Shown here piece by piece: positions 51,841 through 59,913 of a stretch of DNA of 64,000 bases (its first letter is position 1; every line of letters begins with the position of its first letter). The stretch covers positions 116,133-180,132 of the forward strand of contig CAJUND010000005.1 of assembly GCA_910587655.1 (NCBI GenBank), in the 5' to 3' direction. This DNA is from an uncultured Agathobacter sp. Its GTDB lineage: Bacteria; Bacillota; Clostridia; Lachnospirales; Lachnospiraceae. A program made the position numbers and the translations under genes. Under the pieces are notes generated by a model, which made no database searches, was not told the origin of the DNA, and worked only from the letters and a program-made list of their open reading frames with translations.

Positions 51841-52185
51841 TTAGGGAAAATATTTTTTTTTCGCTTCCCTCATCCGGTAAGAAAATCCTGCCAGTGCTAT
51901 TAAAAACACAAAAAGTTCCATCAGCCCCCACATACGGCCCACGGTAACCACCCCTGTATCACACAGTACCGCAAACACACCGACTGCTGCTGCAACCATG
52001 CCAAAAAGAAACATGGGCGGTATGACATCTTTTAAATATTCTGCAGTCTTTTTGCACTTTCCAATTTCATTTTCAGAGATAACCAGCGGGCTGATCTTTC
52101 CCGTCTTCTTCATATAAATGGCAACCGCCGCAAGATAAATGCCAACGCATGCAATTGCAATATCCATAAACAGAACTGATTTCAT
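51841..52185 (-). CDS. Small membrane protein of unknown function, 114 aa
   Basis: ATG at 52185 with AAAGGAG seven bases upstream; longer in-frame reading to 52257 is not supported. Three hydrophobic segments: about 3-22, 57-78 and 83-102, with a basic loop around MKKTGKISPLV and a basic C-terminus REAKKKYFP. No family recognised. It directly precedes pckA on the same strand but a promoter lies between them, so no functional link is claimed. Confidence 0.65.
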   Translation of the reverse strand: MKSVLFMDIAIACVGIYLAAVAIYMKKTGKISPLVISENEIGKCKKTAEYLKDVIPPMFLFGMVAAAVGVFAVLCDTGVVTVGRMWGLMELFVFLIALAGFSYRMREAKKKYFP

Positions 52186-52322
52186 ATGCATTCTCCTTTT
52201 TCCTGTGCTGCAATGCCCTTTTTCAGGGATTCCCCGCACTTTTACTCCAAATCCCAATAGTTATTCTACCACTTCTTCTGCCGGTATGGAAATATTTTTT
52301 CGGCAAATTCAGGCAAAATGCA

Positions 52323-52351
52323 TTGAAAAAGACATGACAATATAGTAAAAT
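52323..52351 (+). promoter_or_regulatory. Sigma-A promoter of the cheY-cheX pair
   Basis: TTGAAA (52323-52328), 17-base spacer, TAAAAT (52346-52351). Confidence 0.7.
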
Positions 52352-52381
52352 GGTCGTATACACAAAAAAGGAGCGACAAAT

Positions 52382-52759
52382 ATGAATATCAATGAGCTTA
52401 CAATCTTAATCTGTGATGATTCGATACTGGCAAGAAAACAAATCAAAGACATCCTGTCTACCCTCGGTACTCCTGTTTTTGCTGAGGCAACGGACGGCCA
52501 GGGCGCCGTTGACAAATACAAAGAGATTAAGCCGGATCTTGTTTTTCTTGATATTGTAATGCCGAAGAAAGATGGAAACGCTGCAATTCAGGAAATCATG
52601 GAATTCGACCCTGATGCGACCATTATCATTGCCTCTTCCGTTGGAACACAGTCACAACTGAAAAGCGCCATTGAGGCTGGTGCCAGGGACTTTGTCCAGA
52701 AGCCTTTAGATAAAAACCAGGTTCTTACTATTGTTAATAATTTCCTCGAAGGGAGATAA
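52382..52759 (+). CDS. CheY-like single-domain response regulator
   Basis: 125 residues, receiver domain only. Acidic pocket ICDDS near residue 11, phospho-acceptor aspartate in LVFLDIVMPKKDG near residue 58, the Thr/Ser in IIASSVG and the conserved Lys in FVQKPLDK. ATG after AAGGAG. It is four bases upstream of the CheX-like gene, so the phosphatase and its likely substrate are encoded together. Kinase unknown; it may be CheA. Confidence 0.93.
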   Translation: MNINELTILICDDSILARKQIKDILSTLGTPVFAEATDGQGAVDKYKEIKPDLVFLDIVMPKKDGNAAIQEIMEFDPDATIIIASSVGTQSQLKSAIEAGARDFVQKPLDKNQVLTIVNNFLEGR

Positions 52760-52762
52760 TAT

Positions 52763-53659
52763 ATGTACACACAATTTTTTGGCAACTATCTGCTTGCAAA
52801 CGGTTATGTTACGCAGGAACAGCTTTTTTCTGCCATGCGGCGCCAGGCTGACAAGCACATCAAACTTGGAACCATCGCAATGCACGCCGGTTATATGACG
52901 GCTTCAGAAGTGGATACAGTTTATATCCGGCAGACACATGAAGACCGTAAATTCGGCGAACTTGCAATTGAAGAAGGATTTCTTTCCAATGAACAGACCA
53001 TTGAGCTTTTAAGGCTCCAGGTTCCTGATTTTCTCGGACTCGGACAGGTTTTTCTGGACGACGGTATTCTTACCAACACAGAATTTGAAAATATTCTGGC
53101 TGACTACCGTTCCCAGAATGAACTGGTTGATCTGGATATGCTGATTGAGGAACCGGAAGCCATTACCAAGCTTTTTGAAAATTTCCTTATCGTTGCTGAA
53201 ACACCGATTACCCATAATGGACATATGTTTACCGAACTGCTCTTTAATAACTTTGTCCGTTTTGTCGGAGAGGATTACACACCGATTACCGTTGAGGAGC
53301 TTACCGAGTTTCCGGCAGAATGCTGTGTGAAACAGGAAATCAAGGGAAATTATTCCATTGTTACCTATCTGGCAATGGATGAAGAAACGGCAATTGCCTT
53401 TGCCTCCCGTTATGCAGAAGAAAATTTTGAAGCATATGACGAATATGTACAGGCTTCCCTGGAAGACTTCTTAAACTTACATAACGGACTTTTTATCGTT
53501 AATGTTTCCAATGATTCTTCCACAGAGCTTTCCATAGGTACACCTGAACATGTTGAGGAACCGCTTCTGGTCTTTAACCATGTGACCTATCATTTTCCAA
53601 TTCTGTACACGTTTGGAACCGTGCATTTTCTTATCGAAGCTGTAAAGCTTGACGATTAA
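52763..53659 (+). CDS. CheX-like protein with four MshEN-type repeats
   Basis: 298 residues in two parts. Residues about 5-115 hold four repeats of the pattern LG-x2-hh-x3-G-hh-x4-hx3-hx2-Q: FGNYLLANGYVTQEQLFSAM, LGTIAMHAGYMTASEVDTVY, FGELAIEEGFLSNEQTIELL and LGQVFLDDGILTNTEFENIL. This is the MshEN fold that binds cyclic-di-GMP in known ATPases. Residues about 145-298 resemble the CheC/CheX phosphatase fold; the E-x-x-N motif appears as D235-F-L-N238. Immediately after a CheY-like gene, so it probably dephosphorylates that regulator, perhaps in answer to cyclic-di-GMP. Both functions are inferred. Confidence 0.78.
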   Translation: MYTQFFGNYLLANGYVTQEQLFSAMRRQADKHIKLGTIAMHAGYMTASEVDTVYIRQTHEDRKFGELAIEEGFLSNEQTIELLRLQVPDFLGLGQVFLDDGILTNTEFENILADYRSQNELVDLDMLIEEPEAITKLFENFLIVAETPITHNGHMFTELLFNNFVRFVGEDYTPITVEELTEFPAECCVKQEIKGNYSIVTYLAMDEETAIAFASRYAEENFEAYDEYVQASLEDFLNLHNGLFIVNVSNDSSTELSIGTPEHVEEPLLVFNHVTYHFPILYTFGTVHFLIEAVKLDD

Positions 53660-53704
53660 AAATACTTTGCTGTATGAAAAAGCTGTAAGTTGTTCCATAA
53701 AAAC

Positions 53705-53733
53705 CCCCGCTGGATTTCAGCGGGGATTTTATT
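53705..53733. terminator. Bidirectional terminator between cheX-like gene and thrC
   Basis: Perfect stem CCCCGCTG (53705-53712) / CAGCGGGG (53718-53725), loop GATTT, T-runs on both strands. Serves both convergent units. Confidence 0.88.
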
Positions 53734-53741
53734 GTTCCTCT

Positions 53742-55232
53742 TTATTTTACTTTTAAAAACTCTTTTACCACTTCCGGCATCTCTTCCACTTCACACACCA
53801 CGTCATGAAGTACAGGCGCGTTCCTGATTTCCTCAATTGCCCGCGGAATTTTCACATGTCCGATTTTTGACAGCTCATCTGCCAGCTCAAAATCATCCAT
53901 ACTGTCATATTCCGGATTAATTGCAGTCATCACACTTCTTGTAAATTTAAACGGACTTGCTGTACTGGCAATTATAGTTTTTGTCTGGTCTTTTGTTTCC
54001 GTCTGGTACTTATGGAATACGCTCGCTGCTACTGCTGTATGCGTATCAATTATGTACCCGCAGTCCTCATAAATTTTCTTAATTGCTGCCGCTGTCTCCT
54101 CCTCACTGGCATAGTTTCCATAGAAACCGGAAAGCTGCGCGCGCATTTCCTCTGTAATCTCATATCTGCCTTCGCTTGCAAGCGCTTCCATCAGCTTTTT
54201 GTTCTTTTCGGCATCATTTCCGGCAATCCGGTAAATCAGACGCTCCAGATTGGAAGAAATCAGGATATCCATGGACGGTGAACTTGTCAGGATAAAATCA
54301 CGGTTCTTATCGTATGCCCCGGTATGGAAGAAATCAACAAGGACTTTGTTTTCATTGGAGGCGCAGATTAACTTTGCAATCGGAAGTCCCATATTCTTAG
54401 CATAAAATGCTGCCAGGATATTTCCAAAGTTTCCGGTTGGAACGACCACATTGATTTTTTCATCCTTTGCAACCACACCTTTTTTGAATAATTTCGCATA
54501 GGCATAAACATAGTATGCCACCTGCGGAATCAGGCGTCCAATATTAATGGAATTGGCTGATGAAAACTGGAATCCCGCTGCGTCCAGCTCCGCAGAAAGC
54601 GCACTGTCGTTAAACATTTTTTTGACGCCAGTCTGCGCCTGGTCAAAATTCCCGTTGATTCCAACAACAAAGGTATTATCCCCTTTCTGGGTCACCATCT
54701 GCTTTTCCTGAATTGGACTTACTCCGTTCTTTGGATAAAATACAATGATTTTTGTCCCCTCTACCCCGGCAAAACCGGCAAGTGCAGCCTTTCCGGTATC
54801 ACCGGAGGTAGCTGTCAGGATTACGATATCATTTTTTACATTGTTCTTTTTTGCAGAAGTAATCAGAAGATGCGGGAGAATCGAAAGCGCCATATCCTTA
54901 AATGCAATGGTCGGCCCGTGAAACAGCTCAAGGTAATGTGCATTGTCCGCACTTGTCATCGGCACAATCTCCTCTGTATCGAATTTACTGTCATATGCCC
55001 TGCGGATACAGTTCTTTAGCTCTTCCTCTGTAAAATCTGTGAAAAAACGGCTCATAACAGCATAGGCAGTTTCCTGGTAGTCCATTTCCGCCAGCTCTTC
55101 CATGCTGATATCCAGTGAAGGAATGGTTTCCGGTACAAACAGTCCCCCGTCGTCTGCAAGGCCCTTTAAAATTGCGGCGGATGCCGTCATTTTTATTTTG
55201 TCATTTCTGGTACTTGAATACATTAAATCCAT
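53742..55232 (-). CDS. thrC: Threonine synthase
   Basis: 496 residues, the longer type with N-terminal threonine synthase domain. PLP lysine in FHGPTIAFKDMALS near residue 110; ILTATSGDTGKAALAGF is the phosphate-binding loop; VVPTGNFGNILAAFYA is conserved. Turns O-phosphohomoserine into threonine. Single gene with a near-perfect promoter (55304-55332). Divergent from the AP2/HNH gene. Confidence 0.97.
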   Translation of the reverse strand: MDLMYSSTRNDKIKMTASAAILKGLADDGGLFVPETIPSLDISMEELAEMDYQETAYAVMSRFFTDFTEEELKNCIRRAYDSKFDTEEIVPMTSADNAHYLELFHGPTIAFKDMALSILPHLLITSAKKNNVKNDIVILTATSGDTGKAALAGFAGVEGTKIIVFYPKNGVSPIQEKQMVTQKGDNTFVVGINGNFDQAQTGVKKMFNDSALSAELDAAGFQFSSANSINIGRLIPQVAYYVYAYAKLFKKGVVAKDEKINVVVPTGNFGNILAAFYAKNMGLPIAKLICASNENKVLVDFFHTGAYDKNRDFILTSSPSMDILISSNLERLIYRIAGNDAEKNKKLMEALASEGRYEITEEMRAQLSGFYGNYASEEETAAAIKKIYEDCGYIIDTHTAVAASVFHKYQTETKDQTKTIIASTASPFKFTRSVMTAINPEYDSMDDFELADELSKIGHVKIPRAIEEIRNAPVLHDVVCEVEEMPEVVKEFLKVK

Positions 55233-55303
55233 TGTTCTTCCTCGTTCTAAAAATTTATACTGTATGTTTGATACTTCATTCTCTTTTTTTGTACTTCCCG
55301 TTC

Positions 55304-55332
55304 ATTATAGAAAAAAAAACAGGTGGTGTCAA
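55304..55332 (-). promoter_or_regulatory. Sigma-A promoter of thrC
   Basis: Read leftward: perfect TTGACA (55332-55327), 17-base spacer that contains nine consecutive T, perfect TATAAT (55309-55304). Start near 55297, leader about 65 bases. Confidence 0.85.
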
Positions 55333-55340
55333 TTAAATTA

Positions 55341-55349
55341 TGGTATAAT
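55341..55349 (+). promoter_or_regulatory. Extended -10 promoter of the AP2/HNH-like gene
   Basis: TGGTATAAT: an extended -10 with perfect TATAAT (55344-55349). No -35 at the right distance; that place is taken by the thrC -35. The TATAAT is the left end of hairpin 1. Confidence 0.55.
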
Positions 55350-55447
55350 AAGCGTAAGACGCTTATTATACTGCGCAAAAGAACATTGCGCATATAGCAT
55401 CGTCAATCTGAGATTGACGATATGAGATAATAAGCAAAGAATGCTTA
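55344..55447 (+). repeat. Four consecutive hairpins in the leader of the AP2/HNH-like gene
   Basis: Hairpin 1: TATAATAAGCGT (55344-55355) / ACGCTTATTATA (55359-55370), 12 bp. Hairpin 2: TGCGCAA (55372-55378) / TTGCGCA (55386-55392), 7 bp. Hairpin 3: ATCGTCAATC (55399-55408) / GATTGACGAT (55412-55421), 10 bp. Hairpin 4: TAAGCA (55431-55436) / TGCTTA (55442-55447), 6 bp. All stems are perfect with loops of 3, 7, 3 and 5 bases, and no T-run follows any of them. They fill the leader up to the ribosome site at 55460. Confidence 0.85.
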
Positions 55448-55473
55448 AAATTATTTACCAAGGAGAATCAACC

Positions 55474-56277
55474 ATGAAACCAGGCGTCTATCCTGCAGTT
55501 CGGACCAACGGAAGCGCTTACTTCCGTTCCAGTATCACCTTCCGCGGAAAACATATCAGCCTTGGCAGCTATGATACGGAAGATAAAGCCCACAGCGCCT
55601 ATACAGACGCTGCACGGATTTTAAACTGTGACCTGTCCATTGATGACGCATTTGAACAGTTTGATACCATTCCGTTTGACAAACTGGTTTCCCTTATTAA
55701 TTACCGGGACAACAATATGTACATCCCAAATCCCATCTATCTGCAGAAACACCATTTCAGTTATTATCTGGACAGCAGCAGAGAGCTGAAGTTTGATATT
55801 GACGACCTGTTTTATTACAGCGAACACAAAATCCTCCAGCGCAAGGGACATCTTTATGTCAACGACTACGGGATGCAGGTTACCATACAGAGCCGCTACG
55901 GGATTAAAAGCCATGCCGTCTGCGGACGGGATTACCGATTTGTCAACGGCGATACCAATGACTACCGCTATTCAAATATTGAAGTCATCAACCCCTACTT
56001 CGGTGTGGCACGTTTTGAAAAATCCGGACAGTTCTGCTACCGGGTACGGATTCATATTAACGGAAATTACACCATTGGCACTTACCATGATGAAATCCGC
56101 GCTGCCGTCGCCTACAACAAAGCTGTTGATATGGCAAAACAGGCAGGCATACAGAAAGACTTTCCGGAAAACTACATTGAAAGCCTTTCTGCACGGGAAT
56201 ACGCGGATCTCTATATCGGGATAAAAATCTCCCCCAGATATATGCAGTTTCTGGAAAGCATTAACGCTTCTGGTTAA
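55474..56277 (+). CDS. AP2-like/degenerate HNH/AP2-like DNA-binding protein
   Basis: 267 residues; ATG at 55474 after AAGGAG. An AP2-like segment at residues 3-48 (GVYPAVRTNGSAYFRSSITF) is matched by a second at 176-222 (FGVARFEKSGQFCYRVRIHI...GTYHDEIRAAVAYNKAV). Between them, about 145-173, is an HNH-endonuclease-like piece, RDYRFVNGDTNDYRYSNIEV, in which the usual DH pair reads DY, so cleavage is doubtful. Free-standing AP2-HNH proteins are usually homing endonucleases; here the lost histidine and two AP2 units suggest a DNA-binding role. It overlaps leuD by 17 bases tail to tail. Confidence 0.7.
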   Translation: MKPGVYPAVRTNGSAYFRSSITFRGKHISLGSYDTEDKAHSAYTDAARILNCDLSIDDAFEQFDTIPFDKLVSLINYRDNNMYIPNPIYLQKHHFSYYLDSSRELKFDIDDLFYYSEHKILQRKGHLYVNDYGMQVTIQSRYGIKSHAVCGRDYRFVNGDTNDYRYSNIEVINPYFGVARFEKSGQFCYRVRIHINGNYTIGTYHDEIRAAVAYNKAVDMAKQAGIQKDFPENYIESLSAREYADLYIGIKISPRYMQFLESINASG

Positions 56278-56752
56278 TATAGTTTACCAGACCCTCACAG
56301 TCAATGATTTTCTGCATAAACGGCGGGAAAGCCTGTCCCTGGTAGGTTTTTCCCGTAGTAACGTCTGTAATAACCCCGGAATCAAAATCCACTTTCACCT
56401 CATCTCCTGCTGCAATTTCCACTGCGGCCTTTGGACATTCGATAATCGGCAGTCCGATATTAATGGAGTTGCGGTAAAAAATTCGCGCAAACGTCTCTGC
56501 AATCACGCAGCTGACCCCGGATGCCTTAATTGCAATCGGTGCATGCTCCCTTGAGGAACCGCAGCCGAAGTTTTTGTTTGCAACAATAATATCCCCTTCG
56601 TTTACTTTTTCATAAAACCCCTGGTCAATATCCTCCATACAGTGTACGGCAAGCTCCTTTGGATCAGAGGAATTTAAGTATCTTGCCGGAATAATAACGT
56701 CTGTATCCACGTTGTCTCCGTATTTGAATACGCTTCCATGTGCTTCTTTCAT
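56261..56752 (-). CDS. leuD: 3-isopropylmalate dehydratase small subunit
   Basis: 163 residues from the ATG at 56752, with AGGAGG six bases upstream. Aconitase swivel domain: GDNVDTDVIIPARYLN near the N-terminus and KNFGCGSSREHAPIAIKASG in the middle. Works with LeuC to isomerise 2- to 3-isopropylmalate in leucine synthesis. It follows leuC by 44 bases. Short, archaeal/clostridial type. Confidence 0.96.
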   Translation of the reverse strand: MKEAHGSVFKYGDNVDTDVIIPARYLNSSDPKELAVHCMEDIDQGFYEKVNEGDIIVANKNFGCGSSREHAPIAIKASGVSCVIAETFARIFYRNSINIGLPIIECPKAAVEIAAGDEVKVDFDSGVITDVTTGKTYQGQAFPPFMQKIIDCEGLVNYINQKR

Positions 56753-56796
56753 GTTTCGCCTCCTGACTATGATAAAAAACTGCTGCTGGTCGTACA

Positions 56797-58065
56797 TCAA
56801 AGATGTACGACAACATCCGGGCTGGAAATCCTGCCGGTTACTGCACTTGCCGCTGCCACTGCAGGGCTTGCAAGATAAACCTCAGACTCCACATGTCCCA
56901 TACGTCCAACAAAGTTACGGTTTGTAGTGGATACACAGCGTTCCCCTTTTGCAAGAACCCCCATGTAACCGCCAAGGCACGGACCGCAGGTCGGTGTACT
57001 TACCACTGCTCCCGCTTCAATAAAGGTTTTCAGCAGTCCTTCCTGCATGGCATCCAGGTAAATCTGCTGGGTGGCAGGAATTATTATGACACGGACTCCA
57101 TCCGCCACTTTTTTGTCCTTTAATATTTCGGCTGCAGTCCTTAAGTCCTCCATCCTGCCATTGGTGCAGGAACCAATGACAACCTGGTCAATTTTTACTT
57201 CCCCCACTTCGTCAATGGTTTTCGTGTTTTCAGGAAGATGCGGAAATGAAACCGTCGGCTTTAAAGCACTTAAATCAATGGTATACTCCCTGTCATATTC
57301 GGCGTCCGCATCTGCTTCATATGTGACAAACGGTCTTTTGGAATGTTCTTTCATATAAGCGGCTGTCAGCTCATCCACCGGAAAAATCCCGTTTTTTCCG
57401 CCAGCTTCAATTGCCATGTTTGCAATGGTAAAACGGTCGTCCATGGACAGATTCTTTATCCCGTCACCGGTAAACTCCATGGACTGGTAAAGGGCGCCGT
57501 CCACACCAATCATTCCAATAATATGAAGGATGACGTCTTTTCCGCTTACCCATTTGGAAGGCTTTCCGGTAAGCGTGAATTTTATGGCAGACGGAACCTT
57601 AAACCATGCTTTTCCGGTTGCCATTCCTGCCGCCATATCCGTGCTTCCCACGCCTGTCGAAAAAGCGCCGAGCGCTCCGTAAGTGCAGGTATGGGAGTCT
57701 GCGCCAATAATCACATCACCTGCAACCGTAAGCCCTTGTTCCGGCAAAAGTGCATGTTCAATTCCCATCTTTCCAACATCAAAGTAATTACTGATATCAT
57801 GTTTGCAGGCAAATTCCCTGACGCATTTGCAGTGCTCTGCGGACTTAATATCCTTATTCGGTGCAAAATGATCCATAACCAGTGCGATTTTGTCTTTGTG
57901 GAACACACCGTCCACCTTCATTTTTTCAATTTCGTGAATTGCGACCGGAGAGGTAATATCATTACCTAAAACCAGATCAAGTTCTGCCTCTATCAGCTGC
58001 CCTGCACTGACAGAAGGCAGTCCCGCATGTGCTGCGAGAATTTTCTGGGTCATTGTCATTCCCAT
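56797..58065 (-). CDS. leuC: 3-isopropylmalate dehydratase large subunit
   Basis: 422 residues, the short LeuC type. GADSHTCTYGALGAFSTG, the first cluster cysteine in VIGSCTNGRMEDL and the pair in CGPCLGGYMG give the [4Fe-4S] aconitase signature. ATG after AGGAGG. Divergent from a LysR-type regulator, the classic arrangement for control by pathway intermediates. A possible -10 TAAAAT lies at 58105-58100 with a weak -35. Confidence 0.96.
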   Translation of the reverse strand: MGMTMTQKILAAHAGLPSVSAGQLIEAELDLVLGNDITSPVAIHEIEKMKVDGVFHKDKIALVMDHFAPNKDIKSAEHCKCVREFACKHDISNYFDVGKMGIEHALLPEQGLTVAGDVIIGADSHTCTYGALGAFSTGVGSTDMAAGMATGKAWFKVPSAIKFTLTGKPSKWVSGKDVILHIIGMIGVDGALYQSMEFTGDGIKNLSMDDRFTIANMAIEAGGKNGIFPVDELTAAYMKEHSKRPFVTYEADADAEYDREYTIDLSALKPTVSFPHLPENTKTIDEVGEVKIDQVVIGSCTNGRMEDLRTAAEILKDKKVADGVRVIIIPATQQIYLDAMQEGLLKTFIEAGAVVSTPTCGPCLGGYMGVLAKGERCVSTTNRNFVGRMGHVESEVYLASPAVAAASAVTGRISSPDVVVHL

Positions 58066-58144
58066 GGGTTTCTCCTCCTTGTTTGTTATTCATAGAAGCA
58101 TTTTACCACATTCCATTTCATAAATAAAATACATAATAAACATA

Positions 58145-58173
58145 TTTACCATAACTGCGCGACATGGTATAAT
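58145..58173 (+). promoter_or_regulatory. Promoter of the LysR gene
   Basis: TTTACC (58145-58150), 17-base spacer, perfect TATAAT (58168-58173). The AT-rich divergent gap has stretches fitting a LysR T-N11-A site, e.g. around ATAATAAACATATTTACCAT, but these are too loose to call. Confidence 0.65.
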
Positions 58174-58216
58174 ATTTATAAAGCAACGAGCAGTTCCAGG
58201 ACAAAGGAGCAAACCC

Positions 58217-59155
58217 ATGAACCAGAACTTATCATCTTACTGGATTTTTTATACGGTTGCAGGCGCAGGTAATATTTCAAAAGCAGCCAAGGAACTTTAT
58301 ATCAGCCAGCCTGCCATCAGCAAATCCATTCAGAAACTGGAGGAAAACTTAGGATGCAGGCTTTTTTCCAGAAGTTCCCGCGGCGTCCAGCTGACGGATG
58401 AAGGAGAGCTTTTGTACGGACACGTCAGGGAAGCCTTTGATACTTTGAGCACCGGGGAGGAAAAGCTAAAACGTTCCATCGAGCTTGGCGTCGGGCATCT
58501 GCAGATTGGCGTCAGTACCACGCTCTGCAAGCATATGCTTCTGCCCTGCCTGAAAGAATTTATCCGGAAAAACCCGCATATCCGGATTTCCATCAGCTGC
58601 CAGTCTACCAACGATACGCTCCACCTGCTGGATGAAAATAAAATTGATATCGGCCTAATCGGAAGACCCGATAACATGAAAAATATCAGTTTTTATTTTG
58701 CAGGCGATATTGAGGATATTTTTACGGCAAGCCCGGATTATCTTGCCAATTTAAAAAAACGCGGGACTGGCAGTGCCATTCTGGAAAATTCGACACTTAT
58801 GCTGCTTGACAAAAATAATATGACAAGACGCTATATTGACGATTATCTGCAGGAAAACCATATTACGGCAGCGGATTTTATAGATATTTCGGACATGGAT
58901 TTACTGATTGAATTTGCAAAAATCGGGGTGGGCGCCGCGTGTGTTATCAAAAGTTTTGTATCCAAAGAGCTTTCCGACGGCAGTCTGGTTGAAATCCCTT
59001 TAAAAAATCCAATCAAAAAACGCGAAGTTGGGTTTGCCTGCAGGGAACATGTAAAACCTTCCAGGGCATTACAGACCTTTATTGACTTTTTTACTACAAA
59101 TATACCGGAGAAAAAACAGACTCCGGATCAAAAGAAAGGATCATACAGCATATGA
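58217..59155 (+). CDS. LysR family transcriptional regulator
   Basis: 312 residues; ATG after AAAGGAG. N-terminal winged helix-turn-helix: YTVAGAGNISKAAKELYISQPAISKSIQKLE and LGCRLFSRSSRGVQLTDEGE. Effector-binding domain from about residue 90 (LQIGVSTTLCKHMLLP). By position it likely regulates leuCD across the shared gap; other targets are possible. The C-terminus ends in a polar tail (KKQTPDQKKGSYSI). Stop overlaps the next start by four bases. Confidence 0.92.
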   Translation: MNQNLSSYWIFYTVAGAGNISKAAKELYISQPAISKSIQKLEENLGCRLFSRSSRGVQLTDEGELLYGHVREAFDTLSTGEEKLKRSIELGVGHLQIGVSTTLCKHMLLPCLKEFIRKNPHIRISISCQSTNDTLHLLDENKIDIGLIGRPDNMKNISFYFAGDIEDIFTASPDYLANLKKRGTGSAILENSTLMLLDKNNMTRRYIDDYLQENHITAADFIDISDMDLLIEFAKIGVGAACVIKSFVSKELSDGSLVEIPLKNPIKKREVGFACREHVKPSRALQTFIDFFTTNIPEKKQTPDQKKGSYSI

Positions 59156-59913
59156 AAGAACAGATTCACACCATACCAATTTCAGAAGCAATGGAAAACG
59201 CCGGAGAATGCCCATTCTGCTATATTGAGCGCCGTACAGAGGAACATATGATGAACTTTGTGCTTGGACACGGCGCATCCTATATGGAGGCCGACATCCG
59301 CGATATGACAGACCGCGAAGGCTTCTGCCGCGCGCACTTTAAAAAAATGTTTGATTTCGGCAATTCCCTGGGAAATGCGTGGATTTTAAAAACGCTTTAT
59401 AAACGCCATATGGAGGAAATGGACAAAGAGTTTAAAAATTTCAAACCGGAAAACTCCGGGAAAAAGGGGCTCTTTGGGAAAAAAGCGGAAAACAGCAACA
59501 GTATTGTGGACTGGATCAACCGCAGGGAATCCTCCTGCTTTATCTGTACCAGTGTCAGCAATACATTTCATGCCTATATGAAAACATTTTTTAACATGTA
59601 CAAAAGTGATGCGGATTTCCGCAAACAGGTTGCTGAAACCAAAGGTTTCTGCCTGGACCACTTTAAGGTACTCTGTGAGGGTGCGGACTCCATGCTCTCT
59701 GACAAAGAACGGACGGATTTCTATAATACCATGCTTCCGCTTATGAAGGAAAATGTCAGCCGGATTTATGAAGACATCGCATGGTTTGTGGAAAAGTACG
59801 ATTACAAAAACCGTGATGCGGACTGGAAGGATTCCAAAGACGCCATCCAGCGGGGAATGCTAAAGCTGCGCGGAAGCGACCCTTCGCTTCCGCCGCATGT
59901 GTTAAAGAAATAA
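59152..59913 (+). CDS. DUF6062 family protein with two Cys/His modules
   Basis: 253 residues. Two similar modules, each C-X2-C followed about 35 residues later by C-X2-H: C20, C23, C59, H62 and C129, C132, C167, H170. Local context matches too (GFCRAHF and GFCLDHF), pointing to an internal duplication with one metal, probably zinc, per module. Otherwise helical and charged. I recognise the family as DUF6062; no function is known. Translationally coupled to the LysR gene, so possibly linked to its sensing role. Confidence 0.8.
   Translation: MKEQIHTIPISEAMENAGECPFCYIERRTEEHMMNFVLGHGASYMEADIRDMTDREGFCRAHFKKMFDFGNSLGNAWILKTLYKRHMEEMDKEFKNFKPENSGKKGLFGKKAENSNSIVDWINRRESSCFICTSVSNTFHAYMKTFFNMYKSDADFRKQVAETKGFCLDHFKVLCEGADSMLSDKERTDFYNTMLPLMKENVSRIYEDIAWFVEKYDYKNRDADWKDSKDAIQRGMLKLRGSDPSLPPHVLKK

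Noticed and set aside
49076..52257. A barstar inhibitor next to the barnase-like gene
   Set aside because: The neighbours are pckA, a three-helix membrane protein and 6S RNA; none is barstar-like.
55311..55319. Run of nine A as a terminator tail
   Set aside because: It lies inside the spacer of a perfect thrC promoter and has no stem beside it.
57343..57969. 208-codon open frame on the plus strand
   Set aside because: Antisense to leuC, no ribosome site, no family.
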